Shown: positions 7,849 through 16,076, counted from the first letter of the stretch. The stretch is DNA of 29,588 nucleotides from Pseudomonadota bacterium (GCA_021783175.1 JAJXUF010000033.1:1-29588); one strand, 5' to 3'. Notes: generated from the sequence alone by a model not told the origin. Program-made: numbers and translations.

Positions 7849-8079
7849 ATGTTCGTCCGTGAAATCGACAACGACATATATACTCGCAAGTCGCTGTCTG
7901 ACAGTAGGGATGCCTATCGTTCCTACTGTGACGTGCATGTGGCTCCGCTTCCAAACAACCGAGCCAAGGTTTCCCTTACAGTTAAAATCCAGTATGCCCA
8001 GGATGCACGGCAAATCACGCTGGAGTTTTGGAATTACTTTTTGGACTCCTCCTGCAAGAGTCGTCTGGAAGAGGCGTAG
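7849..8079 (+). CDS. Second, shorter HxsD-like protein
   Basis: This 76-aa protein starts 2 nt after hxsD and ends 3 nt before hxsB. It parallels HxsD in order: IDNDIYTRKSLSDSRDAYRS against VDPDLYTLTSIFKTAYWF; NNRAKVSLTV against SMVEVEF; EFWNYFLDSSCKSRLEEA against QFLNNLLDQSVRQQVLEE. It stops before the C-terminal T..IR...AF segment. It therefore looks like a diverged paralogue of hxsD. A heterodimeric partner for HxsD is a reasonable guess. Confidence 0.75.
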   Translation: MFVREIDNDIYTRKSLSDSRDAYRSYCDVHVAPLPNNRAKVSLTVKIQYAQDARQITLEFWNYFLDSSCKSRLEEA

Positions 8080-8082
8080 CGG

Positions 8083-9606
8083 ATGGCAGACACGAACTTC
8101 CAGTCTCCGGAGTTCTATTCCACATTGTCTCGTAATGCAGATTACTCGCTGCTGCCGTTCAGGTTCGAGCGCTGGAGCGATGGTCAGCAGTACCTGCTGG
8201 TCAATGAAGTTGGAGAGTATGAGTTTCTTCCCGCCGATGAGTTCAGAAGGTTCGTGAGCCACCAACTTGAGCATTCCAGCTCGACTTACCGCAAGCTCAA
8301 AGCGAGACATTTTCTGACCGATGGTACTTCATCCGCGTTACCGGACGTGCTTGCATCCAAGTATCGAACAAAAAAGTCGTTTTTGGACGGATTCACCAAG
8401 CTTCACATATTTGTTACTACCTTACGTTGTAACCAGTCCTGCCCTTACTGCCAGGTCTCTCGGCAAAACGAAGATGCTGGATCGTTCGATATGACTGAAG
8501 AGGCGATGCGGCGCTCCGTGGACTTGATGCTGCAAAGTCCAGCCAGATCGGTCACTATGGAGTTCCAGGGTGGCGAGCCGCTGCTAAGCTTCGAGCTTTT
8601 ACAGAATGCGATTCTCTACGCGAAGGAAAAAGGCGCCGTCGTTGGAAAGAAAATCAACTACGTGGTTTGCACCAATCTAGCTACGCTGGAAGATAGACAC
8701 CTTGATTTCTTCAAGGCGCATGGAGTCTCTATCTCCACCTCGCTGGACGGGCCGGAATTTCTGCACAACCGAAACCGACCTTTGGGAAAAGGTGGCAGCC
8801 ACGACGTTGTCACTCGCAATATGTGGAGAGCCAAAGAAGCCCTCGGGAAGCATGCCGTCGCCGCCCTAATGACAACCACACGCGAAAGCCTCAAGTATCC
8901 CAAGGAAATCATCGATGAATACCTCCGCATGGACATGGGTTCCATGTTCATCAGGGATCTGAATCCCTACGGTTTCGCGATCAAGACCAATTCGGCTATC
9001 GGGTACAAATCTTCAGACTTCATCGAATTCTACAAGAAGGCGCTGAACTACATCATCGAAATTAATAGAGGCGGCAGGACGTTCTCTGAAGCGCTGACCA
9101 CGATGATGTTGACGAAGATTCTGACACCCTGGCCACTCGGTTTCGTGGATATGCAGTCACCGAGCGGCGCTGGTATCGGCGTAGTGGTTTACAACTACGA
9201 TGGCGATGTTTACGCCTCGGACGAGTCAAGAATGCTTGCCGAAATGGGCTCCCACGCTTTTAGGATGGGCAGTGTCCTTGAAAACGACTATTCGGAGATC
9301 TTTTTTGGCGAAACCATGCAGAACATTGCTTCGGCTTCCTGCAACGAGTCTCTGGCAGGTTGCTCCGACTGCGTTTACCAGCCTTACTGCGGGGCCGATC
9401 CTGTCAGGCACTACTCCACGCAAGGCGACATTTTTGGTAACCGTCCAACCAGTGGTTTCTGTCAGAAGCATCTCTGGGCGTTCAGGCATGTGTTCGAGTT
9501 GATCTCCAATGCCGATGCCGATCTGGAACGTATTTTCTGGGCATGGATTAACCGGGAAGATGTAAACCGCATGAGGCGGCCAGAACCATCATGGCTATCC
9601 AATTAA
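8083..9606 (+). CDS. hxsB: HxsB: His-Xaa-Ser system radical SAM maturase
   Basis: This 507-aa enzyme of the HXS pathway modifies the HxsA peptide using S-adenosylmethionine and Fe-S clusters in the cytoplasm. The radical-SAM motif CNQSCPYC (Cys 116, 120, 123) follows the first strand LHIFVTTLR, and MEFQGGEPLLSFELL supplies the GGEP motif. The C terminus has a SPASM/twitch-type auxiliary cluster region near residues 420-460 (CNESLAGCSDCVYQPYCGAD, then a later Cys in SGFCQKH). About 100 residues before the SAM core may bind the precursor. GAGG precedes the ATG. It overlaps hxsC by 16 nt, implying translational coupling. Confidence 0.92.
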   Translation: MADTNFQSPEFYSTLSRNADYSLLPFRFERWSDGQQYLLVNEVGEYEFLPADEFRRFVSHQLEHSSSTYRKLKARHFLTDGTSSALPDVLASKYRTKKSFLDGFTKLHIFVTTLRCNQSCPYCQVSRQNEDAGSFDMTEEAMRRSVDLMLQSPARSVTMEFQGGEPLLSFELLQNAILYAKEKGAVVGKKINYVVCTNLATLEDRHLDFFKAHGVSISTSLDGPEFLHNRNRPLGKGGSHDVVTRNMWRAKEALGKHAVAALMTTTRESLKYPKEIIDEYLRMDMGSMFIRDLNPYGFAIKTNSAIGYKSSDFIEFYKKALNYIIEINRGGRTFSEALTTMMLTKILTPWPLGFVDMQSPSGAGIGVVVYNYDGDVYASDESRMLAEMGSHAFRMGSVLENDYSEIFFGETMQNIASASCNESLAGCSDCVYQPYCGADPVRHYSTQGDIFGNRPTSGFCQKHLWAFRHVFELISNADADLERIFWAWINREDVNRMRRPEPSWLSN

Positions 9607-10739
9607 GAGCCAGAGGCTTCTCGAAGGGACTCCAAGGCCGAACCATTGGCAGGGTTGCCTTTAAGCCCACCGATGGAGAAGATCGGAAGGAAACCTTTAG
9701 AGCCATCAGGAGCGGCGAAGCCCACGAAAACCTCGACGGCTATCTCGCGGCGATATTTCAGGACAGCGGCGAAGAGACCACTTGTCCTTCAGTCTCCGGT
9801 TTTGAGTCACTGGATTTTCTTAAGGATGGCTACGTGGTTGCGATCGAGTCCGCAACAGGTTTTACCAGAGTGCTTTATCGCCAAGATTCACGATTCAATA
9901 CGATTTTCGCGACGGATGACTGCAACAGCAATTGCCTAATGTGCTCGCAGCCACCCAAAAAGGTGGACGAATCAGAAATCGTTAAATGCCATCTGAGACA
10001 TATCGACCTCATTCCCGACATTCCTGAACGATTGGGAATCACGGGCGGAGAACCAACGCTTTTAGGTGATGGCCTAGTCGAGATTATATCCCGCATCACC
10101 GAACGTTTCCCCGATACGCCCCTGCTGATGCTATCCAATGGCAGGATGTTTTCCTACGAGGATTTAGTGCGGAAGCTGGCCGCTGTAGGAAATCGCAATT
10201 TCACCACTGCCATCCCTCTCTACGCCAGTATCGCACCGGTGCATGACTTCATTGTTCAGGCGAAGGGAGCATTCGATCAGACTATTCATGGACTGTACAA
10301 CGCCGCCAAGCACGGTTTAAAAATTGAAATCCGCATTGTTCTCCACAAGCAGACTATCCCAGAATTAATGGATCTGATGGATTTCATCTACAGAAATCTA
10401 GCCTTCGTAGACCACGTAGCCTTAATGGGCCTTGAAAATATGGGCTATGTGAAGAAGAACTGGGAGCTGCTCTGGGTCGACCCGGTGGACTACGCCGACA
10501 CTTTAGAAAAGGCAGTCAAGTTCATGTGGTACAGACAGATTCCAGTTTCAATCTACAATCTGCCTCTCTGCATCGTTCCGAAAAGTATATGGTCATTTGC
10601 TAGGCAGAGCATTTCCGATTACAAAAATATTTACCTCGATGAGTGCGAAGGGTGCGATTTACGACCGCATTGCAGCGGGCTTTTCCAATCCAGCGAAACA
10701 CGGCACAGCCGCGGAATCCTAGCGGTTACTACCAAGTAG
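9591..10739 (+). CDS. hxsC: HxsC: His-Xaa-Ser system radical SAM protein
   Basis: This 382-aa second radical-SAM enzyme of the system has the motif CNSNCLMC (Cys 111, 115, 118), preceded by FNTIFATDD, and a GGE motif in LGITGGEPTLLGDG. Near the C terminus CEGCDLRPHC (Cys about 351, 354, 360) suggests an auxiliary Fe-S cluster. HxsC always accompanies HxsB; which step each performs on HxsA is not established. The ATG at 9591 lies inside the end of hxsB. It is the last gene of the operon. Confidence 0.92.
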   Translation: MAIQLRARGFSKGLQGRTIGRVAFKPTDGEDRKETFRAIRSGEAHENLDGYLAAIFQDSGEETTCPSVSGFESLDFLKDGYVVAIESATGFTRVLYRQDSRFNTIFATDDCNSNCLMCSQPPKKVDESEIVKCHLRHIDLIPDIPERLGITGGEPTLLGDGLVEIISRITERFPDTPLLMLSNGRMFSYEDLVRKLAAVGNRNFTTAIPLYASIAPVHDFIVQAKGAFDQTIHGLYNAAKHGLKIEIRIVLHKQTIPELMDLMDFIYRNLAFVDHVALMGLENMGYVKKNWELLWVDPVDYADTLEKAVKFMWYRQIPVSIYNLPLCIVPKSIWSFARQSISDYKNIYLDECEGCDLRPHCSGLFQSSETRHSRGILAVTTK

Positions 10740-10889
10740 AGCGAGAGTCGCCATTGCGCCGCATGCGACCGGTGACGTACGCGGTGGTTTTCGGACTACA
10801 TGGCTATTTAAGAAGGTCTCGATTGTGCGGAGAGGCCGGTAACCGGTAAATTGTGGACCGATACAGTCAGGTGCCAAAATGACTGGTTA

Positions 10890-10902
10890 GGCCGACAACC
10901 TG
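10890..10902. repeat. 13-bp direct repeat, right copy (flanks HXS cluster)
   Basis: GGCCGACAACCTG matches 6687-6699 exactly, in the same orientation on the other side of the HXS genes. Confidence 0.45.
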
Positions 10903-11083
10903 CCGACTGCGTTTCGAATCGTCGCATCCTCGCCAATGGCGAATTGGAGTTTCGGTCTATTTGGTCCGCGGTACACGCAACGCGGTTCGACAATGATGCA
11001 TGGGCCTACGCCAGCGGCGACATCTTCTCGCGAGCTGCGTCGTCCATCGCCATTGTCGATTGACGGACAGTAATCGGTTATTT

Positions 11084-11134
11084 AAAGGGCAGCGCTGCTT
11101 ACACTAGCGTATCGCGCAGCGTGATTGCCCTTTT
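11084..11134 (+). terminator. Long interrupted hairpin with T-run (terminator-like)
   Basis: AAAGGGCA (11084-11091) and CGCTGC (11093-11098) pair with GCAGCG (11116-11121) and TGCCCTTT (11126-11133), with small bulges and a 17-nt loop, and the structure runs into TTTT. It is shaped like an intrinsic terminator, but lies about 345 bp after hxsC, so it may end a longer HXS transcript or be the tip of an old mobile element. Confidence 0.45.
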
Positions 11135-11241
11135 GCATACGCAACCTAGATCGTGGTCATTCTCTCAGGGGCCCTTGCGTCCAACGCCACCGACCCGAAA
11201 CGCCGTCCGGGCCGCTGCTGCGGCTTCGTTCTTGTCCCAGC

Positions 11242-11285
11242 TGTCCCGGTTGCAGTGTCCCGGTTGTCCTGGCCGGGACAACCGG
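11242..11285. repeat. Direct repeats plus 10-bp hairpin
   Basis: TGTCCCGGTTG occurs twice (11242-11252 and 11257-11267). The second copy overlaps the left arm CCGGTTGTCC (11260-11269) of a perfect inverted repeat whose right arm is GGACAACCGG (11276-11285). This combination is unlike coding DNA. Confidence 0.6.
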
Positions 11286-11654
11286 TGTGTTTGTTGTCAT
11301 CGAGTTCCGCTATCAATTCCGGCAAAAGCCCTTGCAAGGCGCTGTCACACAAGGTAATTTGCCAAGGGTAAATGTCGAGTTTGTCAGCGGAATTCGGGCC
11401 CGGAATAGGTTGCTTCGCAACGCGGCTTGCGCGCACTATGCTGGTCGCCTCGACTAGGCCGCTTTGCTCGCCGGAAGCGCTCGCTAAGCTAGTCGTCTCG
11501 ACCCTCGTTCCGCTGCCGTTCCTGAGGAAGGAGGGCGCTACCAGGACTGCGGCGTGGTTGTCGAAGCAGTCAAAGCAGCGGTCCAATCGTGGCCTCCGAC
11601 GTTCCGAAATAGAAGCTTGCAGAAGGAGACATCTGAAGCGCGCAGGGCGGAATC

Positions 11655-11887
11655 AATGCAACCGAGCTCGGCGAACTCGTCATCCCATATCCGAAGCTGC
11701 GAAAGGAACAAAAGGTTATCATTGCCAGACTCGATTGGCTGTCTGTCGATACCAAATGCCTCGAATCCTTCCGCCAGCGCAAGCTCGCCGCGCTGGAGGC
11801 ATCGAAAAAATCGCTGCTCCATCAAGCCTTCGCCGGGCAATTGACCCAGGACGAGAAATCATCCGCCATGGAGGCAGCCACCCATGA
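11655..11887 (+). pseudogene. hsdS: 3' remnant of type I restriction specificity gene hsdS
   Basis: Reading plus strand after an in-frame stop near 11647, the frame encodes INATELGELVIPYPKL, then KEQKVIIARLDWLSV, then RQRKLAALEASKKSLLHQAF and AGQLTQDE, ending at a TGA at 11887. This is the typical C terminus of a type I HsdS subunit (last conserved helix pair and tail). The rest of hsdS, hsdM and hsdR are not in the window. The stop overlaps the start of the RhuM-Fic gene, the arrangement seen in intact type I loci, so the scar marks a lost restriction system. Confidence 0.75.
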
Positions 11888-12855
11888 CTGACATCACCAT
11901 CTATCAAGCCGAAAACGGCACCGTGGAAGTCCGGCTGGAACAGGACACGGTGTGGCTGCGGCAGGAACAGATGAGTGAGCTTTTCGGGCGGGAGCGTTCG
12001 GTCATCACCAAGCACCTGCGCAATGTCTTTGCCGAGGGGGAACTGGAGGCCGGCTCAGTATGTGCAAAATTTGCACATACTGCCGCGGATGGGAAAACCT
12101 ATCAGGTCGAGCACTATAACCTCGATGTCATCATCTCGGTGGGCTATCGGGTCAAATCCCAGCAGGGCACCCGCTTCCGCCAATGGGCCACCCGCATCCT
12201 GCACGAGCATTTGACCCGGGGTTATACCCTCAACCGCCAGCGGTTGGAGACCAACGCCCGCGAGCTAGAAGCGGCGCTGCTGCTGGTGCGCAAGGCTGCG
12301 CACAGCCCGGAACTGCTGGCCGACACCGGGCGCGGGCTGGTGGATATTGTGACCCGCTATGCCCAGACTTTCCTGCTGCTACAACGCTACGATGAAGGCT
12401 TGCTGACTGAACCGCCGGAGCAGCGTGGCGGCACCTTGCCGACCCTGGCCGAAGCGCGCGCGGCGCTGATGCGGCTCAAGGCGGATTTGATGGTGCGGGG
12501 CGAGGCCACCGATCTCTTCGCCCAAGAACGCGGCGAGGCTTTCGAGGCCCTGCTGGGCAACCTCGACCAGTCGGTATTTGGCGAACCCGCTTACCCGAGC
12601 GTGGAGGCGAAGGCGGCGCACCTGCTTTATTTCGTCATCAAGAACCATCCGTTTTCCGATGGCAACAAGCGCAGCGGCGCGTTTCTGTTCGTGGACTTTC
12701 TCAACCGCAATGCCCGCCTGCTGGACGATAGCGGCAATCCGGTGATCAACGACATCGGCTTGGCGGCATTGGCGCTGCTGGTGGCGGAGTCCGACCCTGC
12801 CCACAAGGAAACGATGATTCGTCTCATTATGTATATGCTGGCGTCAGGGGGGTAG
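11884..12855 (+). CDS. RhuM-Fic family protein
   Basis: This 323-aa protein has two domains. Residues 1-125 are a RhuM/DUF1132-type N terminus (VWLRQEQMSELFGRERSVIT, then YNLDVIISVGYRVKSQQGTR). Residues about 170-320 form a Fic/Doc domain with active-site loop HPFSDGNKRSGAFLF. The loop has Lys where classical AMPylating Fic proteins have Gly, giving a Doc-like GNKR form, so phosphorylation-type or other transfer chemistry is possible. Such genes often follow hsdS in type I restriction operons, as here, where the ATG overlaps the hsdS-remnant stop by 4 nt. The gene is intact even though its restriction partners are gone. An inhibitory helix was not recognised. Confidence 0.88.
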   Translation: MTDITIYQAENGTVEVRLEQDTVWLRQEQMSELFGRERSVITKHLRNVFAEGELEAGSVCAKFAHTAADGKTYQVEHYNLDVIISVGYRVKSQQGTRFRQWATRILHEHLTRGYTLNRQRLETNARELEAALLLVRKAAHSPELLADTGRGLVDIVTRYAQTFLLLQRYDEGLLTEPPEQRGGTLPTLAEARAALMRLKADLMVRGEATDLFAQERGEAFEALLGNLDQSVFGEPAYPSVEAKAAHLLYFVIKNHPFSDGNKRSGAFLFVDFLNRNARLLDDSGNPVINDIGLAALALLVAESDPAHKETMIRLIMYMLASGG

Positions 12856-12907
12856 ACCGTGAACGCAGCCGAAACTCCCATTGTCGGCGCCAGGCGCCGG
12901 TTGGGTT

Positions 12908-12913
12908 TATACT
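12908..12913 (+). promoter_or_regulatory. Candidate -10 box of a leaderless 53-aa gene
   Basis: TATACT ends 9 nt before the ATG at 12923, so transcription would begin at or just before the start codon. No Shine-Dalgarno sequence is present, which fits. TTGTCG at 12881-12886 is a possible -35 box but is 21 bp away. Confidence 0.35.
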
Positions 12914-12922
12914 GGTTCAATC

Positions 12923-13084
12923 ATGCTCTTCAAGCGCAAACCCAAATCCGTTGTCTCGACGCCGTTTTCGGAGTTCATCCGCAACGCGTCTTCCGCCGAG
13001 AAGAAACGCGTCTACAAACGCGTGCTGGAAAAGGCCTCCGAGCGTCACAACCGGGTGCTGGCCCGGGCTGCTTCCGCGAAATAG
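12923..13084 (+). CDS. Small conserved basic protein (53 aa)
   Basis: This is a 53-aa Lys/Arg-rich helical protein, beginning MLFKRKPKSVVSTPFSEFIRN and continuing with a K/R-rich helix (EKKRVYKRVLEKASERHNRV). The strongly biased sequence looks like a real, conserved small proteobacterial protein of unknown function. The ATG at 12923 is chosen because the protein pattern starts there and a TATACT lies just upstream; the frame is open further 5'. Confidence 0.6.
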   Translation: MLFKRKPKSVVSTPFSEFIRNASSAEKKRVYKRVLEKASERHNRVLARAASAK

Positions 13085-13162
13085 AGCGACAGTTTTGATC
13101 CCCGTCGGGATCGATTCCTCCAGTTGTCCTGGCGACATAATCCCCACAAGAGCGCGGAAGCG

Positions 13163-13624
13163 CTAGAAAACCCACGTGTTATTGCAGTGAGTGCAATGCC
13201 CCTGCGTTTTTCTTTCCCTTCGGGATAGCCCCGTTACCAGCAGTGAAAGGCCACCGGTGAGGATGGTGGCCGTCGCCTTGCCGCCGCTGATGCCCTTCTT
13301 TTGTATGAGGGTCTTGGTGCGCACCCTTCCGGTTGTGTTGCAGTGAGGACAGACCATCTGCGGATTAATTGGGCCATATGTCTTGTCCGGAGTCGCGGTT
13401 AATCCGCTCACGATACCTGCCGCGAGCGGAATCATCACGATCAACAGTAATATTATGATGACGAGTGCCGTGGTCGCTTCCTCTCTGATAGTGCTGAAAA
13501 GTGTGCCAGCGGACCAGAAAAAAACCAATAGAGCGACCACACCTGGAAAACAGATCGAGCACAGACCGAAACCCGCGCGCGGCGATGGGGAACCACGGAT
13601 CCGCGGGTCGGCACACCAGCGCAA
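13163..13624 (-). CDS. Membrane-anchored zinc-ribbon protein
   Basis: This minus-strand ORF of up to 153 aa has two hydrophobic segments (CFPGVVALLVFFWSAGTLF and ALVIIILLLIVMIPLAAGIV), then a paired-Cys ribbon: MVCPHCNTTGRVRTKT ... GISGGKATATILTGGLSLL ... GHCTHCNNTW. The last 65 residues match a small zinc-ribbon pattern seen in many bacterial and phage-linked proteins. Four Cys in two CxxC pairs probably bind Zn. The first ATG is not certain: the first 20 residues are unlike the rest, and a GTG or TTG start nearer the first membrane segment (about 13560) is possible. Confidence 0.6.
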   Translation of the reverse strand: MRWCADPRIRGSPSPRAGFGLCSICFPGVVALLVFFWSAGTLFSTIREEATTALVIIILLLIVMIPLAAGIVSGLTATPDKTYGPINPQMVCPHCNTTGRVRTKTLIQKKGISGGKATATILTGGLSLLVTGLSRRERKTQGHCTHCNNTWVF

Positions 13625-14100
13625 TTATTCGGTGCGATTGTGTGTACAGTCCACGTGCTTTTTCCGTGGACGTCGAGAGGACGCGTTGAGTCCGTCATCG
13701 CCCAAAACAGGGACAAAAAACGGACCGCGCATTGCTTTGTCCCCGAACTGTCCGCAATAGGTCCCCAGATGGCCGCCTACTGTCCTCTGTGTCCGCTCAT
13801 GTCCGTGTTAAGTGCGGAAAGCGTCCTCTAATGGGCTTTTTTTGCCCCTTCATTTGCGATTAGAGCCGCGTCACGACGCGCGAGATGGACTGGACGGGAC
13901 TGAAATAATTGCTCGAAGGCATCGAGCCGAAAGTCATCAGAAAGCGCCACCCGTTCCACTCTCTGATGCGGACAACAAGCGACTGCACCCATGGTCGCCG
14001 CTGGGGGTCGGGAACACATCCACCGGATGGGCGATGACCTCGGGTGGCAGCGCAAACCGATTGAGTCGAGTCAGTACCGGCCGCAGCAAATGCGCAGAAT
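13625..14100. other. Intergenic region, possible frameshifted coding relic
   Basis: No intact gene is seen. On the minus strand two overlapping frames look coding: one gives RLNRFALPPEVIAHPVDVF (about 13937-14128) and the next gives VERVALSDDFRLDAFEQLF ending ANEGAKKAH (stop near 13828). Joined by one frameshift near 13955 they could be the 3' end of a decayed gene. Family unknown. Confidence 0.35.
13649..13671. repeat. Hairpin with 7-bp stem
   Basis: GTCCACG and CGTGGAC flank a 9-nt T-rich loop. It lies in a GTCC-rich stretch upstream of the zinc-ribbon gene. Confidence 0.5.
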
Positions 14101-15495
14101 CTATCGGCAAATCCCCAGCGCATCCCACAGGAATTGATACGAAACCATCGGCCGGTTCTGCTCCTCAGCCTGGCGCATTTCGGCAGCCTCATAACCACGG
14201 ATCAGACCCTTGACCCGCTCGAGCCCCGCGGGCGTTTGCATGACCTGGCGCGGTGTCTTGTTTTCCAGCGCCGGAATCGGTTCGTCGGCCCAGTGGGCAT
14301 ATGTGCGCCGGATCACCTGCTCGATCACCTGGGCCAACGCCTCGGGCGGCAGATCGGGCGGCTTGACCGCTTTCGTTCGGCCCGAGGGGTGCGTCAAGGC
14401 CCCTTTTGGGTCAGTGATTTCACGCGTCAGGAACTGAACGGCCTGTCCCGCCAGGGCCTCGAACCAGGGACGACCGTTGTCCGCATAGCCTTGAGTTCGG
14501 TAAAAGAGTGCGAGTGCGTTGTCACCCTTGCCGAGATTGATGCTCACCGTGGGTCGCCTCTGACCGTCGGCGCAATCGATCAATCGCGACCAGCCGCTGC
14601 GGCGGTCACCCTCAACGTCTGGGCAATGCTTGAATGCGCGTACCAAGGCATCCCAGTCATTGACGCGGTAGTGATCAGTGATCAACAGCATCGGCTGCCC
14701 GGATTGGGCATCCATGAACGTGGGCATCGGCGATGGAGCAAGATATTGCGCAAGCCAGGCGCGCATGATCATGGCGCTCATCGGCGAGGGTTGGCTTTCC
14801 GGTGTCGCGCTCCCCGGCTTGTCGGCTTCGCGCAATTGCGTGAGCAGCATGTCCCCGGCCAGGAGAGAAAACGGATATACCGCGCCCGACAATTCGTAGT
14901 GGTCATCCACCGTCATGATGCGGGCACCCAGCTGGGTTCCCGTGAGGCCAGCCTGACTTCCGGAACGTTCCCGCACCACAACGGGCTGCGCGTGCGTGTC
15001 GAGCGCATCGCACAGCGTCATCTGCGCCCCCGGTACCACCTCGGTCACGACGTACAGGCGCAGCGGTCTCTGCGCCAGTTGCTGCAACCAGTTGCGTTGG
15101 TGCACCGTGAGCAGTGGACCCTTGGGGCCCAGCACGTAGTCCGAAGTCCGCTGGTCTGTGCCATGGATCAGCAGACTGCCTTCAGCCAGGAGCCACTCGG
15201 TCAGGTTGAGATGAATACCCTCCAGGACCGTGTCATCCAAGCCCTTGAAGTTTTCAAGCGTCGCTTCGTCAATCAGCCAATGCATCGCCTGATCCATGGC
15301 GGCCTGGACGGCCTTTCTATGACGCTGGGTCAGCCAGGCGAGCGCACGCGCCACCGCGCCCGCGTGCCCCGCGCTTTGCGCTTCCGCTTGCCGATCTGCC
15401 GCTGCCGCAGGGACAGGCGTCGTTGCGTCCGGGGGTGTTTGGCATGCGATGGAATCTTTCTGGAAAGGCGGCATTTTATCTCGCCGGCGTGTCAT
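14101..15495 (-). CDS. Hypothetical protein with ParS/MbcA-like C terminus
   Basis: This is a 464-aa soluble protein. The last 80 residues (PDLPPEALAQVIEQVIRRTY, then PIPALENKTPRQVMQTPAGL, and the end SYQFLWDALGI) follow the helical pattern of the MbcA/ParS/Xre-type toxin-binding domain, also found at the end of SEC-C-type proteins. The first 380 residues show no domain I can name. No SEC-C zinc motif is present. The complementary strand is open for almost the same length (14134-15498), but only the minus reading gives recognisable protein features, so the minus strand is taken as real. It sits alone between gene-poor stretches. Confidence 0.65.
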   Translation of the reverse strand: MTRRRDKMPPFQKDSIACQTPPDATTPVPAAAADRQAEAQSAGHAGAVARALAWLTQRHRKAVQAAMDQAMHWLIDEATLENFKGLDDTVLEGIHLNLTEWLLAEGSLLIHGTDQRTSDYVLGPKGPLLTVHQRNWLQQLAQRPLRLYVVTEVVPGAQMTLCDALDTHAQPVVVRERSGSQAGLTGTQLGARIMTVDDHYELSGAVYPFSLLAGDMLLTQLREADKPGSATPESQPSPMSAMIMRAWLAQYLAPSPMPTFMDAQSGQPMLLITDHYRVNDWDALVRAFKHCPDVEGDRRSGWSRLIDCADGQRRPTVSINLGKGDNALALFYRTQGYADNGRPWFEALAGQAVQFLTREITDPKGALTHPSGRTKAVKPPDLPPEALAQVIEQVIRRTYAHWADEPIPALENKTPRQVMQTPAGLERVKGLIRGYEAAEMRQAEEQNRPMVSYQFLWDALGICR

Positions 15496-15868
15496 TGAAC
15501 TACTGTGCTTGAGTTTCGGTCGTTCATGTCAATCGCCGTGGCGGGTAATGATTGACCCAAGCCTCAGGTTAAAGGACGGCCGAGACCTGCTTTCCGCTCA
15601 CAGATCCCGAGCCGCTATAGAATGTTGGCCGGGGCGTTATCGACAGGCATCCGTAATGGCTGAGCGTTGAGGGGCCGGAATAGTGCCAGAAGATGAATTT
15701 GTGTCCCGGTGTTGTGACCGTGCGGCGCATTCCAGTCTGGCGGATACCATTAAATAGTACACTGAAGTGGAAGGTCACCCGTGTGGGTGGCTTTGCGCGC
15801 TGATTCCCTCGGACGCATCCATCGTGTTCAATCTGAATCAGAGAAGACTCCGCACCGACCCGGCAGTA

Positions 15869-15984
15869 TCGCGGAACGAGGGCCGCGGGCGTGGGCTTAG
15901 CGAAGCTAAGCCACTGCCCGAGGCGCAGGGGATAGGCGCGTAGAGCGCGGCGAAGCCGCCTAATTCCCTGCCCGAGTTCCGCGA
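15869..15984. repeat. Composite inverted repeat enclosing two GCGAAGC mini-hairpins
   Basis: The outer arms TCGCGGAAC (15869-15877) and GTTCCGCGA (15976-15984) are perfect complements. Inside are GGCTTAGC-GAA-GCTAAGCC (15894-15912) and GCGGC-GAA-GCCGC (15947-15959). Both inner hairpins close with GCGAAGC, known as an exceptionally stable DNA mini-hairpin. The region may be a REP/BIME-type element, an ncRNA, or a single-strand replication or transfer signal. Confidence 0.7.
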
Positions 15985-16076
15985 CAAACCCTTGCAAAAT
16001 TTCCGACCGAATTCCTTTACGATACAAGGAGGTATTGCATTGTAAACTGCACATAACTCTGCAACATCACGACAGT

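Larger units (their letters stand above)
10740..11654. other. Gene-poor right flank of the HXS operon
   Basis: No intact gene is seen. The stretch holds the second copy of GGCCGACAACCTG (10890-10902), a long interrupted hairpin ending in a T-run (11084-11134), a GTCCCGG-rich repeat and hairpin cluster (11242-11285), and a GTTGC-TTC-GCAAC hairpin (11409-11421). Short open frames here look like noise. The last 200 bp may include unreadable upstream parts of the hsdS relic. Confidence 0.6.

Noticed and set aside
7552..8310. Minus-strand 252-aa open frame across hxsD and the HxsD-like gene
   Set aside because: It overlaps three well-supported plus-strand genes and has no motif.
11884..12855. Active type I restriction system
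   Set aside because: Only the last part of hsdS remains and no hsdM or hsdR is in the window.
14134..15498. Plus-strand 454-aa open frame opposite the 464-aa minus-strand gene
   Set aside because: It is Arg/His/Leu-rich without any motif, as expected for the complement of a GC-rich coding frame; the minus reading has a recognisable C-terminal domain.
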